64,000 nt of DNA, from contig JAFEAE010000018.1 in NCBI GenBank assembly GCA_018266575.1, positions 186,001-250,000 of the forward strand, in the 5' to 3' direction. Positions 53,561 through 61,381 of this stretch are shown here, in pieces; within the stretch, counting starts at the first letter, position 1, and the number at the start of each line of letters is the position of its first letter. The notes under the pieces are model-generated. The model worked only from the letters and a program-made list of their open reading frames with translations, had not been told where the DNA came from and ran no database searches. This DNA comes from Bacteroidota bacterium. GTDB taxonomy: Bacteria; Bacteroidota; Bacteroidia; Chitinophagales; Chitinophagaceae. Both the position numbers and the translations under genes were made by a program.

Positions 53561-53968
53561 ATGAAGAAATTATTAACGCTTGTTGTATTTGTGTCGAACA
53601 TAGCGTTGGCACAAATAAACAACGATAGCTCTTTGCCGCAAAAGCTTCAACTATCGCCATTCAATCTGCCAAAAAAATTTTCTACTGATCTTTTTGACGG
53701 ATCTCCGTCATTTTTTCAATCTGGCCCTACATTTAAAAATAGGGAATACCAAAATGCTGACTCTACCGGAACTCTCCGATTATTTTCTTGTAAAAGAAAT
53801 GATGGATCAATTCAAAACATGCAACCAGACAATATGCCTTGCCTTGCTCCGGATATGAGTAATGTTGAAAAGATGCATGTTTCAAAATTTGAAAATATGC
53901 ATGCAAAAGACCCGATGCCGAATAGCATGAAGAAACAACGGGTCGTAATAATTCCTGATAAAAAATAA
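53561..53968 (+). CDS. Exported small protein of unknown function
   Basis: A 135-residue protein with a signal peptide (MKKLLTLVVFVSNIALAQ). The mature part is polar, rich in Pro, Met, Asn and Lys, with two cysteines (FSCKRND and NMPCLAPD) that could pair. No family is recognised. It follows pgi by 46 bp and precedes a 268-bp gap with an inverted repeat. Confidence 0.65.
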   Translation: MKKLLTLVVFVSNIALAQINNDSSLPQKLQLSPFNLPKKFSTDLFDGSPSFFQSGPTFKNREYQNADSTGTLRLFSCKRNDGSIQNMQPDNMPCLAPDMSNVEKMHVSKFENMHAKDPMPNSMKKQRVVIIPDKK

Positions 53969-53996
53969 TCCTTCGTTTAAAAAGTAAAGGTCTTTG

Positions 53997-54072
53997 ATAT
54001 ACCTAACATTAACGTATATCTCATAATGAAGTTGTTTTGTTTTTAACAAGTTTTGAAATGCGTTAGGTATAT
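53997..54072. repeat. 11-bp inverted repeat ATATACCTAAC / GTTAGGTATAT
   Basis: ATATACCTAAC (53997-54007) and GTTAGGTATAT (54062-54072) are exact reverse complements across 54 bp, in the gap upstream of a lipoprotein gene. The arms could be paired operator half-sites or element ends; no T-run follows. Confidence 0.55.
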
Positions 54073-54236
54073 TCCTTATTTTTTGTAAGGACTAAAAAAA
54101 TTACCCGGAGTACCTTAAATTTATGCAGAAAATAGTTGAAAAAAACAATTAGAAAAACAACAATCTTTTAAAATAAAATAGGTGAACGGCACGTTTTTGG
54201 CAGGTATAACTAGTCCGTTTTTAAAATCTGTACCCT

Positions 54237-55331
54237 ATGCAATGTGATAAAACTTACGTTGAACACACTCGTATTAATACCTCGTATTTCTCCCATCGTT
54301 TTTTTTCAGGAATTGCTTTATTTGTTTTTGCCAGCATCATTATTGATGCGTTGAGCAGTTGTAACAATTTGTATTCTGCAGAAGAAAAACATGTAGCATC
54401 GAAAGATTCAACAGCCCAAAAAGATTCGATGGCGAATGAGCTTCCCACCATCCTTGATACTAATTTGTACAAAGAGCGGTTGGTAAAAATCACCAATGGG
54501 GATTCTTCAGGCAGGTGGCCTGTTAAATCGGATTACCCGAAAGCTGGTGCTATCCTTCCATTCAAAAGGATTGTGGCGTACTACGGAAATTTTTATTCCA
54601 AAAAAATGGGCGTGCTGGGCGAATACCCGGCACCGGAAATGTTGCAGAAACTGAAAATCGAGATCAAAAAATGGGAGGCTGCAGATAGTAGTACAGCTGT
54701 TCAACCTGCGCTTCATTATATTGCAGTTACTGCGCAAGGTAGCCCGGGTAAAGATGGGAAATACCGCTTGCGTATGCCTTTCAAGCAAATTGATTCTGTA
54801 ATAAATCTCGCGGCACAAATAAACGCGATCGTTTTCTTAGATGTTCAGGTTGGAATGAGTAATGTAAAACTGGAAATCCCTTTGCTGGAAAAATATTTGA
54901 AAATGCCGCAAGTGCACTTAGGCATCGATCCTGAATTTTCTATGAAGACAGGCAAGAAACCTGGTACAGTGATCGGCACTATGGACGCTGAAGACATCAA
55001 TTTTGCATCAACCTATTTAAAGAACCTGGTGGTAGCGAATAATCTGCCTCCGAAAATTTTAGTGGTACATCGTTTTACGCAAGGAATGCTTACCAATTAT
55101 AAAAAAGTGGAAACACATCCGGAAGTGCAGGTTGTAATGGATATGGACGGATGGGGGATACAGGCCAGAAAAATAAATACATATAAGGAATTCATCTCGA
55201 AACAACCGGTTGAATACACTGGGTTCAAATTGTTTTACAAAAATGATTTCCGTGAAGCAAACAGCCGCATGTTAACTCCGGAAGAAGTGTTGAAGTTGAA
55301 ACCACAGCCGATGTATATACAGTACCAGTAA
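54237..55331 (+). CDS. Predicted lipoprotein of unknown function
   Basis: A 364-residue protein. A hydrophobic stretch (about residues 22-40) ends in ALSSC, giving a probable lipidated Cys42, with an unusually long polar leader before it. A Ser/Asp/Lys-rich linker follows to about residue 75. The globular part has alternating strands and helices (KRIVAYYGNFYSKKMGVLGE, NAIVFLDVQVGMSNVKLEIP, VHLGIDPEFSM, KILVVHRFTQGM, VQVVMDMDGWG). They look like a TIM-barrel of glycoside-hydrolase character, with acidic residues at strand ends. The fold is inferred; I do not recognise the family. Anchored at the outer face of a membrane. Confidence 0.75.
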   Translation: MQCDKTYVEHTRINTSYFSHRFFSGIALFVFASIIIDALSSCNNLYSAEEKHVASKDSTAQKDSMANELPTILDTNLYKERLVKITNGDSSGRWPVKSDYPKAGAILPFKRIVAYYGNFYSKKMGVLGEYPAPEMLQKLKIEIKKWEAADSSTAVQPALHYIAVTAQGSPGKDGKYRLRMPFKQIDSVINLAAQINAIVFLDVQVGMSNVKLEIPLLEKYLKMPQVHLGIDPEFSMKTGKKPGTVIGTMDAEDINFASTYLKNLVVANNLPPKILVVHRFTQGMLTNYKKVETHPEVQVVMDMDGWGIQARKINTYKEFISKQPVEYTGFKLFYKNDFREANSRMLTPEEVLKLKPQPMYIQYQ

Positions 55332-55364
55332 AGTTGTCAGTGGCGAATTGTGGTGTTCAGTTGG

Positions 55365-55724
55365 TTAGTGGATGTACTGCCTGATCACAGCGTAAGCTAC
55401 AATACAAAGCACCAATATCAGAATAATTGCAAAATAGATCCAGGGATATTCTTTAAGGCGCCGTTTTTCGCGGCGCTCTTTTTTTCTTTCTACCTGCGCC
55501 TGCAAAGTTTTATTTAACTGGTCAATGTATGCTGGCAGGTTTTTTTTGTCTTTGATGTTTTTCAATCCTTCCAATGCATCATTCACAAAGTTATTATCAA
55601 CCATCTGCTGTTCCACTTCGTTCTTTTCCAACTCAGAAAGTTTTCCATTGATGTAATCCATCAACTTCTGGTTGTCGATATCTTTATTGCTGTTGGATAA
55701 TATGTTCAGTAAATCATTGTTCAT
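55365..55724 (-). CDS. Small membrane protein, probable anti-sigma partner
   Basis: 119 residues: a cytosolic N-terminal helical part (IDNQKLMDYINGKLSELEKN resembles the zinc-less anti-sigma start of Bacteroidota), a basic stretch (RKKERREKRRLKEY) and one C-terminal membrane helix (about 94-114). It starts 15 bp after the stop of an ECF sigma gene on the same strand, the usual position for an anti-sigma factor. There is no HxxxCxxC zinc motif, so function rests on context. Confidence 0.7.
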   Translation of the reverse strand: MNNDLLNILSNSNKDIDNQKLMDYINGKLSELEKNEVEQQMVDNNFVNDALEGLKNIKDKKNLPAYIDQLNKTLQAQVERKKERREKRRLKEYPWIYFAIILILVLCIVAYAVIRQYIH

Positions 55725-55739
55725 TGCACATTAACATTC

Positions 55740-56312
55740 TCAGCTTTTATTTAATTTTTTGTCCAGCATCAGTTTCAGGTTTCTTTTACCGTTTTGTATA
55801 TGGCTCTTCACCTGCATCATGGTAAAACCTGTTTGTTCTGTAATTTGCTGGTACGATTTTTTTTCGAGGTAGAACAAAGTTACACAGAGTTTTTGTTCAT
55901 TGCTTAATCCCTGAAGAGCATCTTCCATTTGTTCAAGAACGCGATCTTTTTCAATATGTGCTTTTTTCTGCAGGTCGTCTTCCTGTGTCACGATTATCTG
56001 TTCGTTTAGCCCGACCGAAGTCTTTCCCTGGCTGTTTCGGAGTTTCATCAAACAATGGTTCCGCGAGACCATATAGATCCACGATTTGAAATAATCAACT
56101 TTATATTTGTGCAATTCCGGGATCACTTTTAAAAAGATCTGCTGCACACTGTCTTTCGCTTCTTCTTCATTCTTTAAATATTTCATACAAACACCAAACA
56201 ACAAAAGCGTATAGCGTTGCAATAAAATACCAAGCCATTCATTATTGTGGTCATTATAAAAATGATCGAGTAATTCCTGGTCGGTAATATGGTTGAAACG
56301 GTCAGTGTTCAC
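55740..56312 (-). CDS. ECF-type RNA polymerase sigma factor
   Basis: About 190 residues from GTG 56312 (MNTDRFNHITDQELLDHFYN); a TTG at 56330 is an alternative. Region 2 is in LKNEEEAKDSVQQIFLKVIP and YFKSWIYMVSRNHCLMKLRN. Region 4 is in LSNEQKLCVTLFYLEKKSYQ and ITEQTGFTMMQVKSHIQNGK. It is paired with the small membrane protein downstream and diverges from the NlpC/P60 gene. Confidence 0.93.
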   Translation of the reverse strand: MNTDRFNHITDQELLDHFYNDHNNEWLGILLQRYTLLLFGVCMKYLKNEEEAKDSVQQIFLKVIPELHKYKVDYFKSWIYMVSRNHCLMKLRNSQGKTSVGLNEQIIVTQEDDLQKKAHIEKDRVLEQMEDALQGLSNEQKLCVTLFYLEKKSYQQITEQTGFTMMQVKSHIQNGKRNLKLMLDKKLNKS

Positions 56313-56428
56313 AATAAGAAAAATAATCAATTTCTTCTGGTAAGATGCAATCCGGAAAAAATTTCACAAATTGTTTGAAGCTTGTTTTTTTAAATTAATT
56401 TACGGGCAGGAATTTTTAACTTACTCTT

Positions 56429-57211
56429 ATGCAGTTTGCAGTCTGTTGTGTGCCGGTAAGCCCTTTGCGTGCAGCGCTATCGCATAGAAGCGAAATGGTA
56501 AGCCAACTGATCTTTGGTGAATGTTGCGAGATATTAGAAACAGCAAAAGATAAATGGATAAAAATTCAGTGCCGTTACGATGGGTATGCAGGATGGTGCC
56601 ACGAAAACCATGTTACGGAAATTGGTGAAGATGTTTATCGTTCAGATGCAAATGAGATAATGGAAGAATGGATAAACGCTATTGAGTATAATTGCCAACC
56701 GATGATGGTACCGCTTGGAAGTATTCTTACAGGTATGAAAAACGGGAATGCATTGTGGAGGAAAAATACAGTTCATTTCAGTGGGAAAACCTGGAATATC
56801 CGGGATGCAAAAAAAGATATCAAATCCTTCAAACATATAGCTTTTCAATTTTTGAACACTGCCTATTTATGGGGCGGGAAAACAGTTTTTGGAACAGATT
56901 GCAGTGGTTATACGCAAACTGTTTTTCGTTTTTTTGATATTCCGTTGTTGCGTGATGCATGGCAACAGGCAACGCAGGGAGAAGTTGTAGGGTTTTTGCA
57001 GGAAGTACGTTGCGGCGATCTTGCTTTTTTTGATAATGATGAAGGCAAGATCACACATGTTGGAATTTTGCTGAATGAATCTGAGATCATTCATGCGTCC
57101 GGAAAAGTTCGTGTAGATAAGATCGACAGCCAGGGAATTGTAAATTCGGAAACATCGGAACGAACGCACAAGTTGAGAATTATTAAGAGAATCATTAGCG
57201 ATGTTCGATGA
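56429..57211 (+). CDS. Cytosolic NlpC/P60 (C40) peptidase, YkfC-like
   Basis: The 260-residue protein has an N-terminal SH3-like region (about 1-65, CVPVSPLRAALSHRSEMVSQ), a second SH3-like part, and an NlpC/P60 domain with Cys158 (TDCSGYTQ), His210 (KITHVGILL) and His222 (IIHASGK). It lacks a signal peptide. That layout matches the gamma-D-glutamyl-L-diamino acid endopeptidases (YkfC, dipeptidyl-peptidase VI type) that trim recycled peptidoglycan peptides in the cytosol. Confidence 0.9.
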   Translation: MQFAVCCVPVSPLRAALSHRSEMVSQLIFGECCEILETAKDKWIKIQCRYDGYAGWCHENHVTEIGEDVYRSDANEIMEEWINAIEYNCQPMMVPLGSILTGMKNGNALWRKNTVHFSGKTWNIRDAKKDIKSFKHIAFQFLNTAYLWGGKTVFGTDCSGYTQTVFRFFDIPLLRDAWQQATQGEVVGFLQEVRCGDLAFFDNDEGKITHVGILLNESEIIHASGKVRVDKIDSQGIVNSETSERTHKLRIIKRIISDVR

Positions 57212-57284
57212 TGGATAATCGGGATTTAAATCAATGGCGCATATAAAGTCAAACATCTATCATAGGTCATCAAGCATCGATTGC

Positions 57285-57656
57285 TCATTTATCAAAAAAT
57301 AACATTTTTCCGGCAATTAACAACAACACAATTGCAAAAGTCCTCTTCAAAAGCTGCTCTGGCATTGCGAGGGATATTTTACTACCAAACCATCCCCCGA
57401 TAATAAATGCAAGGCACATGATGGCAACAACTTTGATATCGATGAACCCTTTCTTATAATAATTCATAGCTGCTAATATACCGATTGGAGGTAACAGCAA
57501 CCCGATCGATGTGCCTTGTGCTTCATGTTGAGAGAACCCCAGTAAATAGATAAGTGCCGGAACTATAATAATTCCACCGCCAATACCTACAAGCCCGCTG
57601 AAAATGCCTGCAACCAGGCCGACAATAATGAGCAGGATTACAATTTGTGCAGACAT
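57285..57656 (-). CDS. Half-size TauE/SafE-family membrane protein
   Basis: 123 residues from ATG 57656 with about four membrane helices and one TauE/SafE repeat: GLVAGIFSGLVGIGGGIIIV, QHEAQGTSIGLLLPPIGILA, GGWFGSKISLAMPEQLLKRT. Full-length members have two such repeats (about 250 residues), so this would need to dimerise. The family exports sulfur-containing anions such as sulfite or sulfoacetate. It is the last gene of the leftward fluoride operon, starting 27 bp after ppa. Whether it carries fluoride-related cargo is unknown. Confidence 0.85.
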   Translation of the reverse strand: MSAQIVILLIIVGLVAGIFSGLVGIGGGIIIVPALIYLLGFSQHEAQGTSIGLLLPPIGILAAMNYYKKGFIDIKVVAIMCLAFIIGGWFGSKISLAMPEQLLKRTFAIVLLLIAGKMLFFDK

Positions 57657-57683
57657 TTTACTGTTTTTAAAATTCACGAGAAC

Positions 57684-58232
57684 TTATTTTGATTTCATAA
57701 AATTTTGTTTGTATGACGCCATTGCTTCTTCAATGATTTTTAGTGCAGTTGTTTTATCCCCGAATTCTTCCACAACAACTGTTTTATTTTCTAATTTTTT
57801 ATATTCCTCAAAAAAATGCCTGAGCTCCTCGAAAAAATGTTTCGGTAATTCTTCAATATTATTGTAATGATTTACCCCCGGGTCTTTTGCTGCAACCGCT
57901 ATGATTTTGTCGTCTGCATCACCGCTATCAACCATTTGCATTACGCCCATTACTTTAGCTTCCATCAGGCATAAAGGCTGAACCGGCAGGGAAGTAATCA
58001 CTAAAATGTCTAACGGGTCTTTATCATCCCCATACGTTTGTGGAATAAAGCCGTAATTAGTAGGATAGTAAAATGAAGAATAAATAACGCGGTCCAATTT
58101 TAATAAACCGCTTGCTTTATCAATTTCGTATTTAGCCCTTGCGCCTTGCGGAATTTCGATGATCGTGTTTACGACTCTTGGTGCCTGTTCTCCATACGAT
58201 ACACCATGCCATGGGTGAGATACTGTCATCAT
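57684..58232 (-). CDS. ppa: Inorganic pyrophosphatase (soluble, family I)
   Basis: 182 residues, with the family I signature [10 protein letters not shown] (Asp-rich metal site), [13 protein letters not shown], and a lysine/arginine phosphate set around [13 protein letters not shown]. It hydrolyses pyrophosphate with several magnesium ions. Fluoride is a strong inhibitor of this enzyme class, so its place behind two fluoride exporters (78 bp after a DUF190 gene, same strand) is suggestive: extra enzyme may offset inhibition. It could also have its own promoter in the 78-bp gap. Confidence 0.95.
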   Translation of the reverse strand: MMTVSHPWHGVSYGEQAPRVVNTIIEIPQGARAKYEIDKASGLLKLDRVIYSSFYYPTNYGFIPQTYGDDKDPLDILVITSLPVQPLCLMEAKVMGVMQMVDSGDADDKIIAVAAKDPGVNHYNNIEELPKHFFEELRHFFEEYKKLENKTVVVEEFGDKTTALKIIEEAMASYKQNFMKSK

Positions 58233-58310
58233 TGATTAGAAATTTGAGAATACAAACGTACTGGAAAACGTTCATTAAGCAAAGAAAATGAAATCATCAG
58301 ATGATGAAAC

Positions 58311-58664
58311 CTATGATTTATTTTTTGGCTTATAGTAAAGTACATTTACTTTTTCAATAGTAATAAGCCCGCCTTTTCCGCACTGGTCGAAAAGTGCATT
58401 AATAGCAGGCATGAAATTATTTATTTTTTCTTCTTCATCAGCTATTTCAATTACAATCGGCAGATCTTCTGAAAGGTCAAGCAGTTTTGCAGAATGGATC
58501 CTTGTGCTTGCGCCAAACGATAGGATGCCTTTTAATACGGTACATCCGGCCAACCCGTTTTTTCTTGCTGCCTGAACGATCTGCTCATACAATAACGTGT
58601 GGCCGATCTTGTCGCTTTCTCCGATAAAAATGCGCATGAGCATTGCATAACCATTGAGTTCCAT
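58311..58664 (-). CDS. DUF190-family protein, downstream of crcB
   Basis: A 117-residue cytosolic ferredoxin-like-fold protein: AMLMRIFIGESDKIGHTLLY, IVQAARKNGLAGCTVLKGIL, FGASTRIHSAKLLDLSEDLP and VIEIADEEEKINNFMPAINA match DUF190. This PII-like family is often encoded beside fluoride channels and is thought to regulate or support them. It begins 2 bp after the crcB stop, so it is almost certainly translated from the same message. Confidence 0.92.
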   Translation of the reverse strand: MELNGYAMLMRIFIGESDKIGHTLLYEQIVQAARKNGLAGCTVLKGILSFGASTRIHSAKLLDLSEDLPIVIEIADEEEKINNFMPAINALFDQCGKGGLITIEKVNVLYYKPKNKS

Positions 58665-58666
58665 GA

Positions 58667-59038
58667 TTACAGGATTTTGATGAGTAAGATACCAAGATAG
58701 GTTGCAAGCAAACCAAGCAAAACACTTCCGAACGTATAGAGAAAGAAATAAAAATAATTACCGGCGCGTAGCAGGATTATATTGTCATACGAAAAAGAAG
58801 AAAACGTTGTAAAGCCGCCACAGATACCTGTTATCAGGAACAATTTGATTTCGGAACTGAGTAGGTTTTTTTCTGTTAATGCAAAAAAAACACCGATCAG
58901 GAAACAGCCGGTTATATTTACCAGGAAAGTGCCGAGTGGAAAACTGAACGGGTAAAGTTTATACACATAAGATTGCATGGCATATCGCAACACGCCACCA
59001 ATGCCGCTTCCCGTAGCTATGATCAAAAATAATTTCAT
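58667..59038 (-). CDS. crcB: Fluoride ion channel FluC/CrcB
   Basis: 123 residues with four membrane helices. Family marks are GSGIGGVLRYAMQSYVY (residues 10-26), GTFLVNITGCFLIGVFF with Asn41, and GICGGFTTFSSFSYD (71-85), which includes the Phe-box residues Phe79 and Phe82 and the central sodium-site loop. Such proteins form dual-topology dimers that let fluoride leave the cell passively. Only one crcB copy is present, as expected for a homodimer. It lies between two DUF190 genes in the riboswitch-led operon. Confidence 0.96.
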   Translation of the reverse strand: MKLFLIIATGSGIGGVLRYAMQSYVYKLYPFSFPLGTFLVNITGCFLIGVFFALTEKNLLSSEIKLFLITGICGGFTTFSSFSYDNIILLRAGNYFYFFLYTFGSVLLGLLATYLGILLIKIL

Positions 59039-59049
59039 TTAAAAATAAA

Positions 59050-59418
59050 TTAAACCATCTCCCAGAATTCAACAGGTTTGTATACGATTATTTTTCCTTT
59101 CAGCATATCGTGATATTTATTGCAAAAAGTTTCCAGCTTCATTTTATTATCGATCAGTTCTACACAAAGCGTGGTACCATCGTGATTGCCTTCAGTAAAT
59201 TTTTCTTCTATCGGTTTATGCTGTGTGTAACCGAAATGTGTCACAAATGCACCTGCGTTCATGATCGATTCCTGTTTAGCTGCACGGATGATCTCTTTGT
59301 AAACTGTCCGTTTGTTTAATTTACCCATCAATCCACCTTTGCTTATTTTTTCTCCCTGGGGCAAATAGATGCGCAGTTTGCCCATTTCCCGTATATGAAA
59401 TTTAGTTTCTTTTTTCAT
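59050..59418 (-). CDS. DUF190-family protein, downstream of the CLC-F gene
   Basis: 122 residues: [60 protein letters not shown] and [20 protein letters not shown] give the DUF190 pattern. It is more diverged from the second DUF190 than a recent duplicate would be. Its start overlaps the end of the CLC-F gene by 17 bp and its stop is 11 bp before crcB, indicating translational coupling. A PII-like regulator of one of the two exporters is an inference. Confidence 0.88.
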   Translation of the reverse strand: MKKETKFHIREMGKLRIYLPQGEKISKGGLMGKLNKRTVYKEIIRAAKQESIMNAGAFVTHFGYTQHKPIEEKFTEGNHDGTTLCVELIDNKMKLETFCNKYHDMLKGKIIVYKPVEFWEMV

Positions 59419-60799
59419 CTTTTCTAAGATTTAATTTTAACTGATATTTTTTGAGACTTTTTCCCGCGAACCTTTTTCTTCTCTTTATAGATTCTTCAAG
59501 CGATGTTTCATCAGAAAAATGCGCATCGAAGATTTTGGGTATTGCAATTTTTTGGGAAGAATAAATTCCGGAATGCCCGCTAAAAAAATAAGCCGTAAAA
59601 CAGGCAATGGCAAAATACAACGTATGTTCCCCTCCAAACAATTCGATGCCCATGATGGTACATGCAAGCGGGGTATTTGTAGCGCCGGCGAAGACCGCTA
59701 TAAAACCTAATCCTGCAAACAAGTCGACAGGTGCATTAAATAAAATGGCCAATGTGTTTCCTAAGGTTGCACCAATAAAAAACAGTGGGGTTACTTCGCC
59801 TCCTTTAAAACCGGAACTGAGTGTAACCGTTGTAAAAATTATTTTCCATAACCAGCTCCATGTTGTTGCACCCTGCACATGAAATGCAGATACGATACTT
59901 ACCGGGCTGCCCTCTTTTGTAACAACCCCTAATCCTAAATAATCTTTCGTTCCGGAAATATAAGTAAGCGCAATGATCAGCAATCCGCCAACTACAGGTA
60001 TTAAATAAGGATGTTTTATAAATTTTTTGAATTGCGTTTTTAGCCCGTGTGCGATCTCTGCAAATAAAAAACTGCAAAGCCCGAAACAAACTCCTGCCGT
60101 GATCACTTTTAATAACAACAACAGATCAATATGCAGCCAGGAAGAATTTTTTGTTTCGGTAAATAGTATTGCATATTGTGTATGATGAATGCCCCAGGCA
60201 TAACAAGTAATGTCGCCGATAACACTCGCAACGAGGCAGGGTAGCAATGAATCGTATTGAATTTTCCCGATTGTCAATACTTCCATCGCGAAAATGGTCC
60301 CGGTTAATGGGGTACCGAATACTGCACCGAAGCCTGCAGCAATACCTGCTGTCAGTATGATGCGCATGTCGATATCTTTCAATCCAAACCAACTGCCGAA
60401 CATGCTTGCAATGCTGCCGCCCATTTGCACGGCCGTGCCCTCTCTTCCTGCAGAACCTCCGAACACATGGGTGATAACCGTACTTAACAGGATCAACGGA
60501 GCCATGCGCCTCGGAACGCCCCCGCCGGGTTTGTGTATCTCATCCATCAGGAGATTGTTGCCTTTATCGGAATTTTTTCCCCAGAGATTATATAGAAAAT
60601 GAATGACGATACCAGCCAGTGGCAACAGAAATAGCAGCCATTCATTGTTCCATCGTATTTGCGTGGCTTTTTCAAGCAGCCATAGAAATAATGCAACTGC
60701 TGAACCTACTGCAATAGAAATGGGGATGATGTAGATTGTCCATTTAACAAGATGAAGTGCAATGGAAAGATGCTCGGAACGTTTTTTAAAATAATGCAT
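59402..60799 (-). CDS. CLC-F-type fluoride/proton antiporter
   Basis: The 465-residue membrane protein is a CLC transporter with the sequence marks of the fluoride-specific branch. The usual GSGIP ion-binding motif is replaced by [10 protein letters not shown] (residues 80-89). GREGP becomes GREGT (118-122) with the gating Glu120. [19 protein letters not shown] stands at the late pore motif. Members expel fluoride in exchange for protons. It starts at ATG 60799, directly behind a fluoride riboswitch, and is the first gene of the operon with DUF190, crcB, DUF190, ppa and a TauE-like gene. No cytosolic CBS domain is present. Confidence 0.93.
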   Translation of the reverse strand: MHYFKKRSEHLSIALHLVKWTIYIIPISIAVGSAVALFLWLLEKATQIRWNNEWLLFLLPLAGIVIHFLYNLWGKNSDKGNNLLMDEIHKPGGGVPRRMAPLILLSTVITHVFGGSAGREGTAVQMGGSIASMFGSWFGLKDIDMRIILTAGIAAGFGAVFGTPLTGTIFAMEVLTIGKIQYDSLLPCLVASVIGDITCYAWGIHHTQYAILFTETKNSSWLHIDLLLLLKVITAGVCFGLCSFLFAEIAHGLKTQFKKFIKHPYLIPVVGGLLIIALTYISGTKDYLGLGVVTKEGSPVSIVSAFHVQGATTWSWLWKIIFTTVTLSSGFKGGEVTPLFFIGATLGNTLAILFNAPVDLFAGLGFIAVFAGATNTPLACTIMGIELFGGEHTLYFAIACFTAYFFSGHSGIYSSQKIAIPKIFDAHFSDETSLEESIKRRKRFAGKSLKKYQLKLNLRKDEKRN

Positions 60800-60800
60800 A

Positions 60801-60834
60801 CCTACAATAATGTTTATTGTTTACATTTTGTAGG
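60801..60834 (-). promoter_or_regulatory. Expression-platform hairpin at the CLC-F start codon
   Basis: On the minus strand CCTACAAAATGT (60834-60823) can pair with ACATTATTGTAGG (60813-60801), with one bulged base and a 9-nt loop. It ends one base before the ATG and would bury the AGG that could serve as ribosome site. Its upstream arm uses the CCTAC end of the fluoride aptamer, so aptamer folding and this hairpin exclude each other. Translational control is inferred. Confidence 0.65.
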
Positions 60835-60888
60835 CGCCATTAGCCTGCCGGTTGGCTGACGGTTATGAGGAAGACACCATTTCCTTGG
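60829..60888 (-). promoter_or_regulatory. Fluoride riboswitch (crcB motif)
   Basis: On the minus strand the order is AAGGAAATGG, TGTCTTCCTCATAACC, a hairpin and TAATGGCGCCTAC, matching the crcB-motif consensus. P1 pairs GGTGTC (60878-60873) with GGCGCC (60838-60833) with two G-U pairs. The pseudoknot pairs AGGAA (60885-60881) with TTCCT (60872-60868). P3 is GTCAGCC/GGCAGGC with an AACC loop (60860-60843), one mismatch. The conserved ATAACC and AATGGCGCCTAC blocks are in place. It lies 30 bp before a CLC-F gene, which independently supports the call. Confidence 0.93.
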
Positions 60889-60919
60889 AAAGCAAATATA
60901 ATCAGAAAACGGTAATGTT

Positions 60920-61312
60920 TTATTTGATCATTTCTTTGAGATCAACAAACCAATACCCTTCGATGCGTAAAACCTTTAACGTTGTGGTGTCTTTTTTATA
61001 ACTGTTGAAATATTTGTATGTGGTAACGGAATCATTTTCCGGATGCACATTCAACACTATAATATCTGCATCTTTATATTTTTGTTTTTCTTCTGCAGAT
61101 AAACGGTCATAGGAGCTTTTCCAGCTATCCAATAAAAATTTATTGGTAGAATCGGCATACAAATAAAACCTTGCTTTATCATAATCCCCGTCGAGGGAGC
61201 CGCGGATAAATTCCCTTCCTGCTTCCTGTGCATCGTCTGCTTTTTTATAACTGTTGCTGTTATTGCACGCAGCCATAACAACACAAATCACCGGGATAAA
61301 TAATTTCTTCAT
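60920..61312 (-). CDS. Small lipoprotein, DUF4878-like
   Basis: A 130-residue protein with a lipoprotein signal (MKKLFIPVICVVMAAC, Cys16). The mature part AGREFIRGSLDGDYDKARFY, then LLDSWKSSYDRLSAEEKQKY and the closing VLRIEGYWFVDLKEMIK resemble the NTF2-like DUF4878 fold. Function unknown. It ends 30 bp upstream of the riboswitch region and may be transcribed separately; its stop lies before the riboswitch. Confidence 0.82.
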   Translation of the reverse strand: MKKLFIPVICVVMAACNNSNSYKKADDAQEAGREFIRGSLDGDYDKARFYLYADSTNKFLLDSWKSSYDRLSAEEKQKYKDADIIVLNVHPENDSVTTYKYFNSYKKDTTTLKVLRIEGYWFVDLKEMIK

Positions 61313-61328
61313 GCTGCAAATGTAAAAA

Positions 61329-61352
61329 AGCCTGCAGATATTTCCGCAGGCT
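61329..61352 (-). terminator. Terminator downstream of phoH
   Basis: On the minus strand AGCCTGC (61352-61346) pairs with GCAGGCT (61335-61329) around a 10-nt loop and runs into TTTTTT. It ends the phoH transcript before the lipoprotein gene. Confidence 0.88.
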
Positions 61353-61381
61353 CCGGGTAGTTTGTCAAGAAGGTTCGATGA

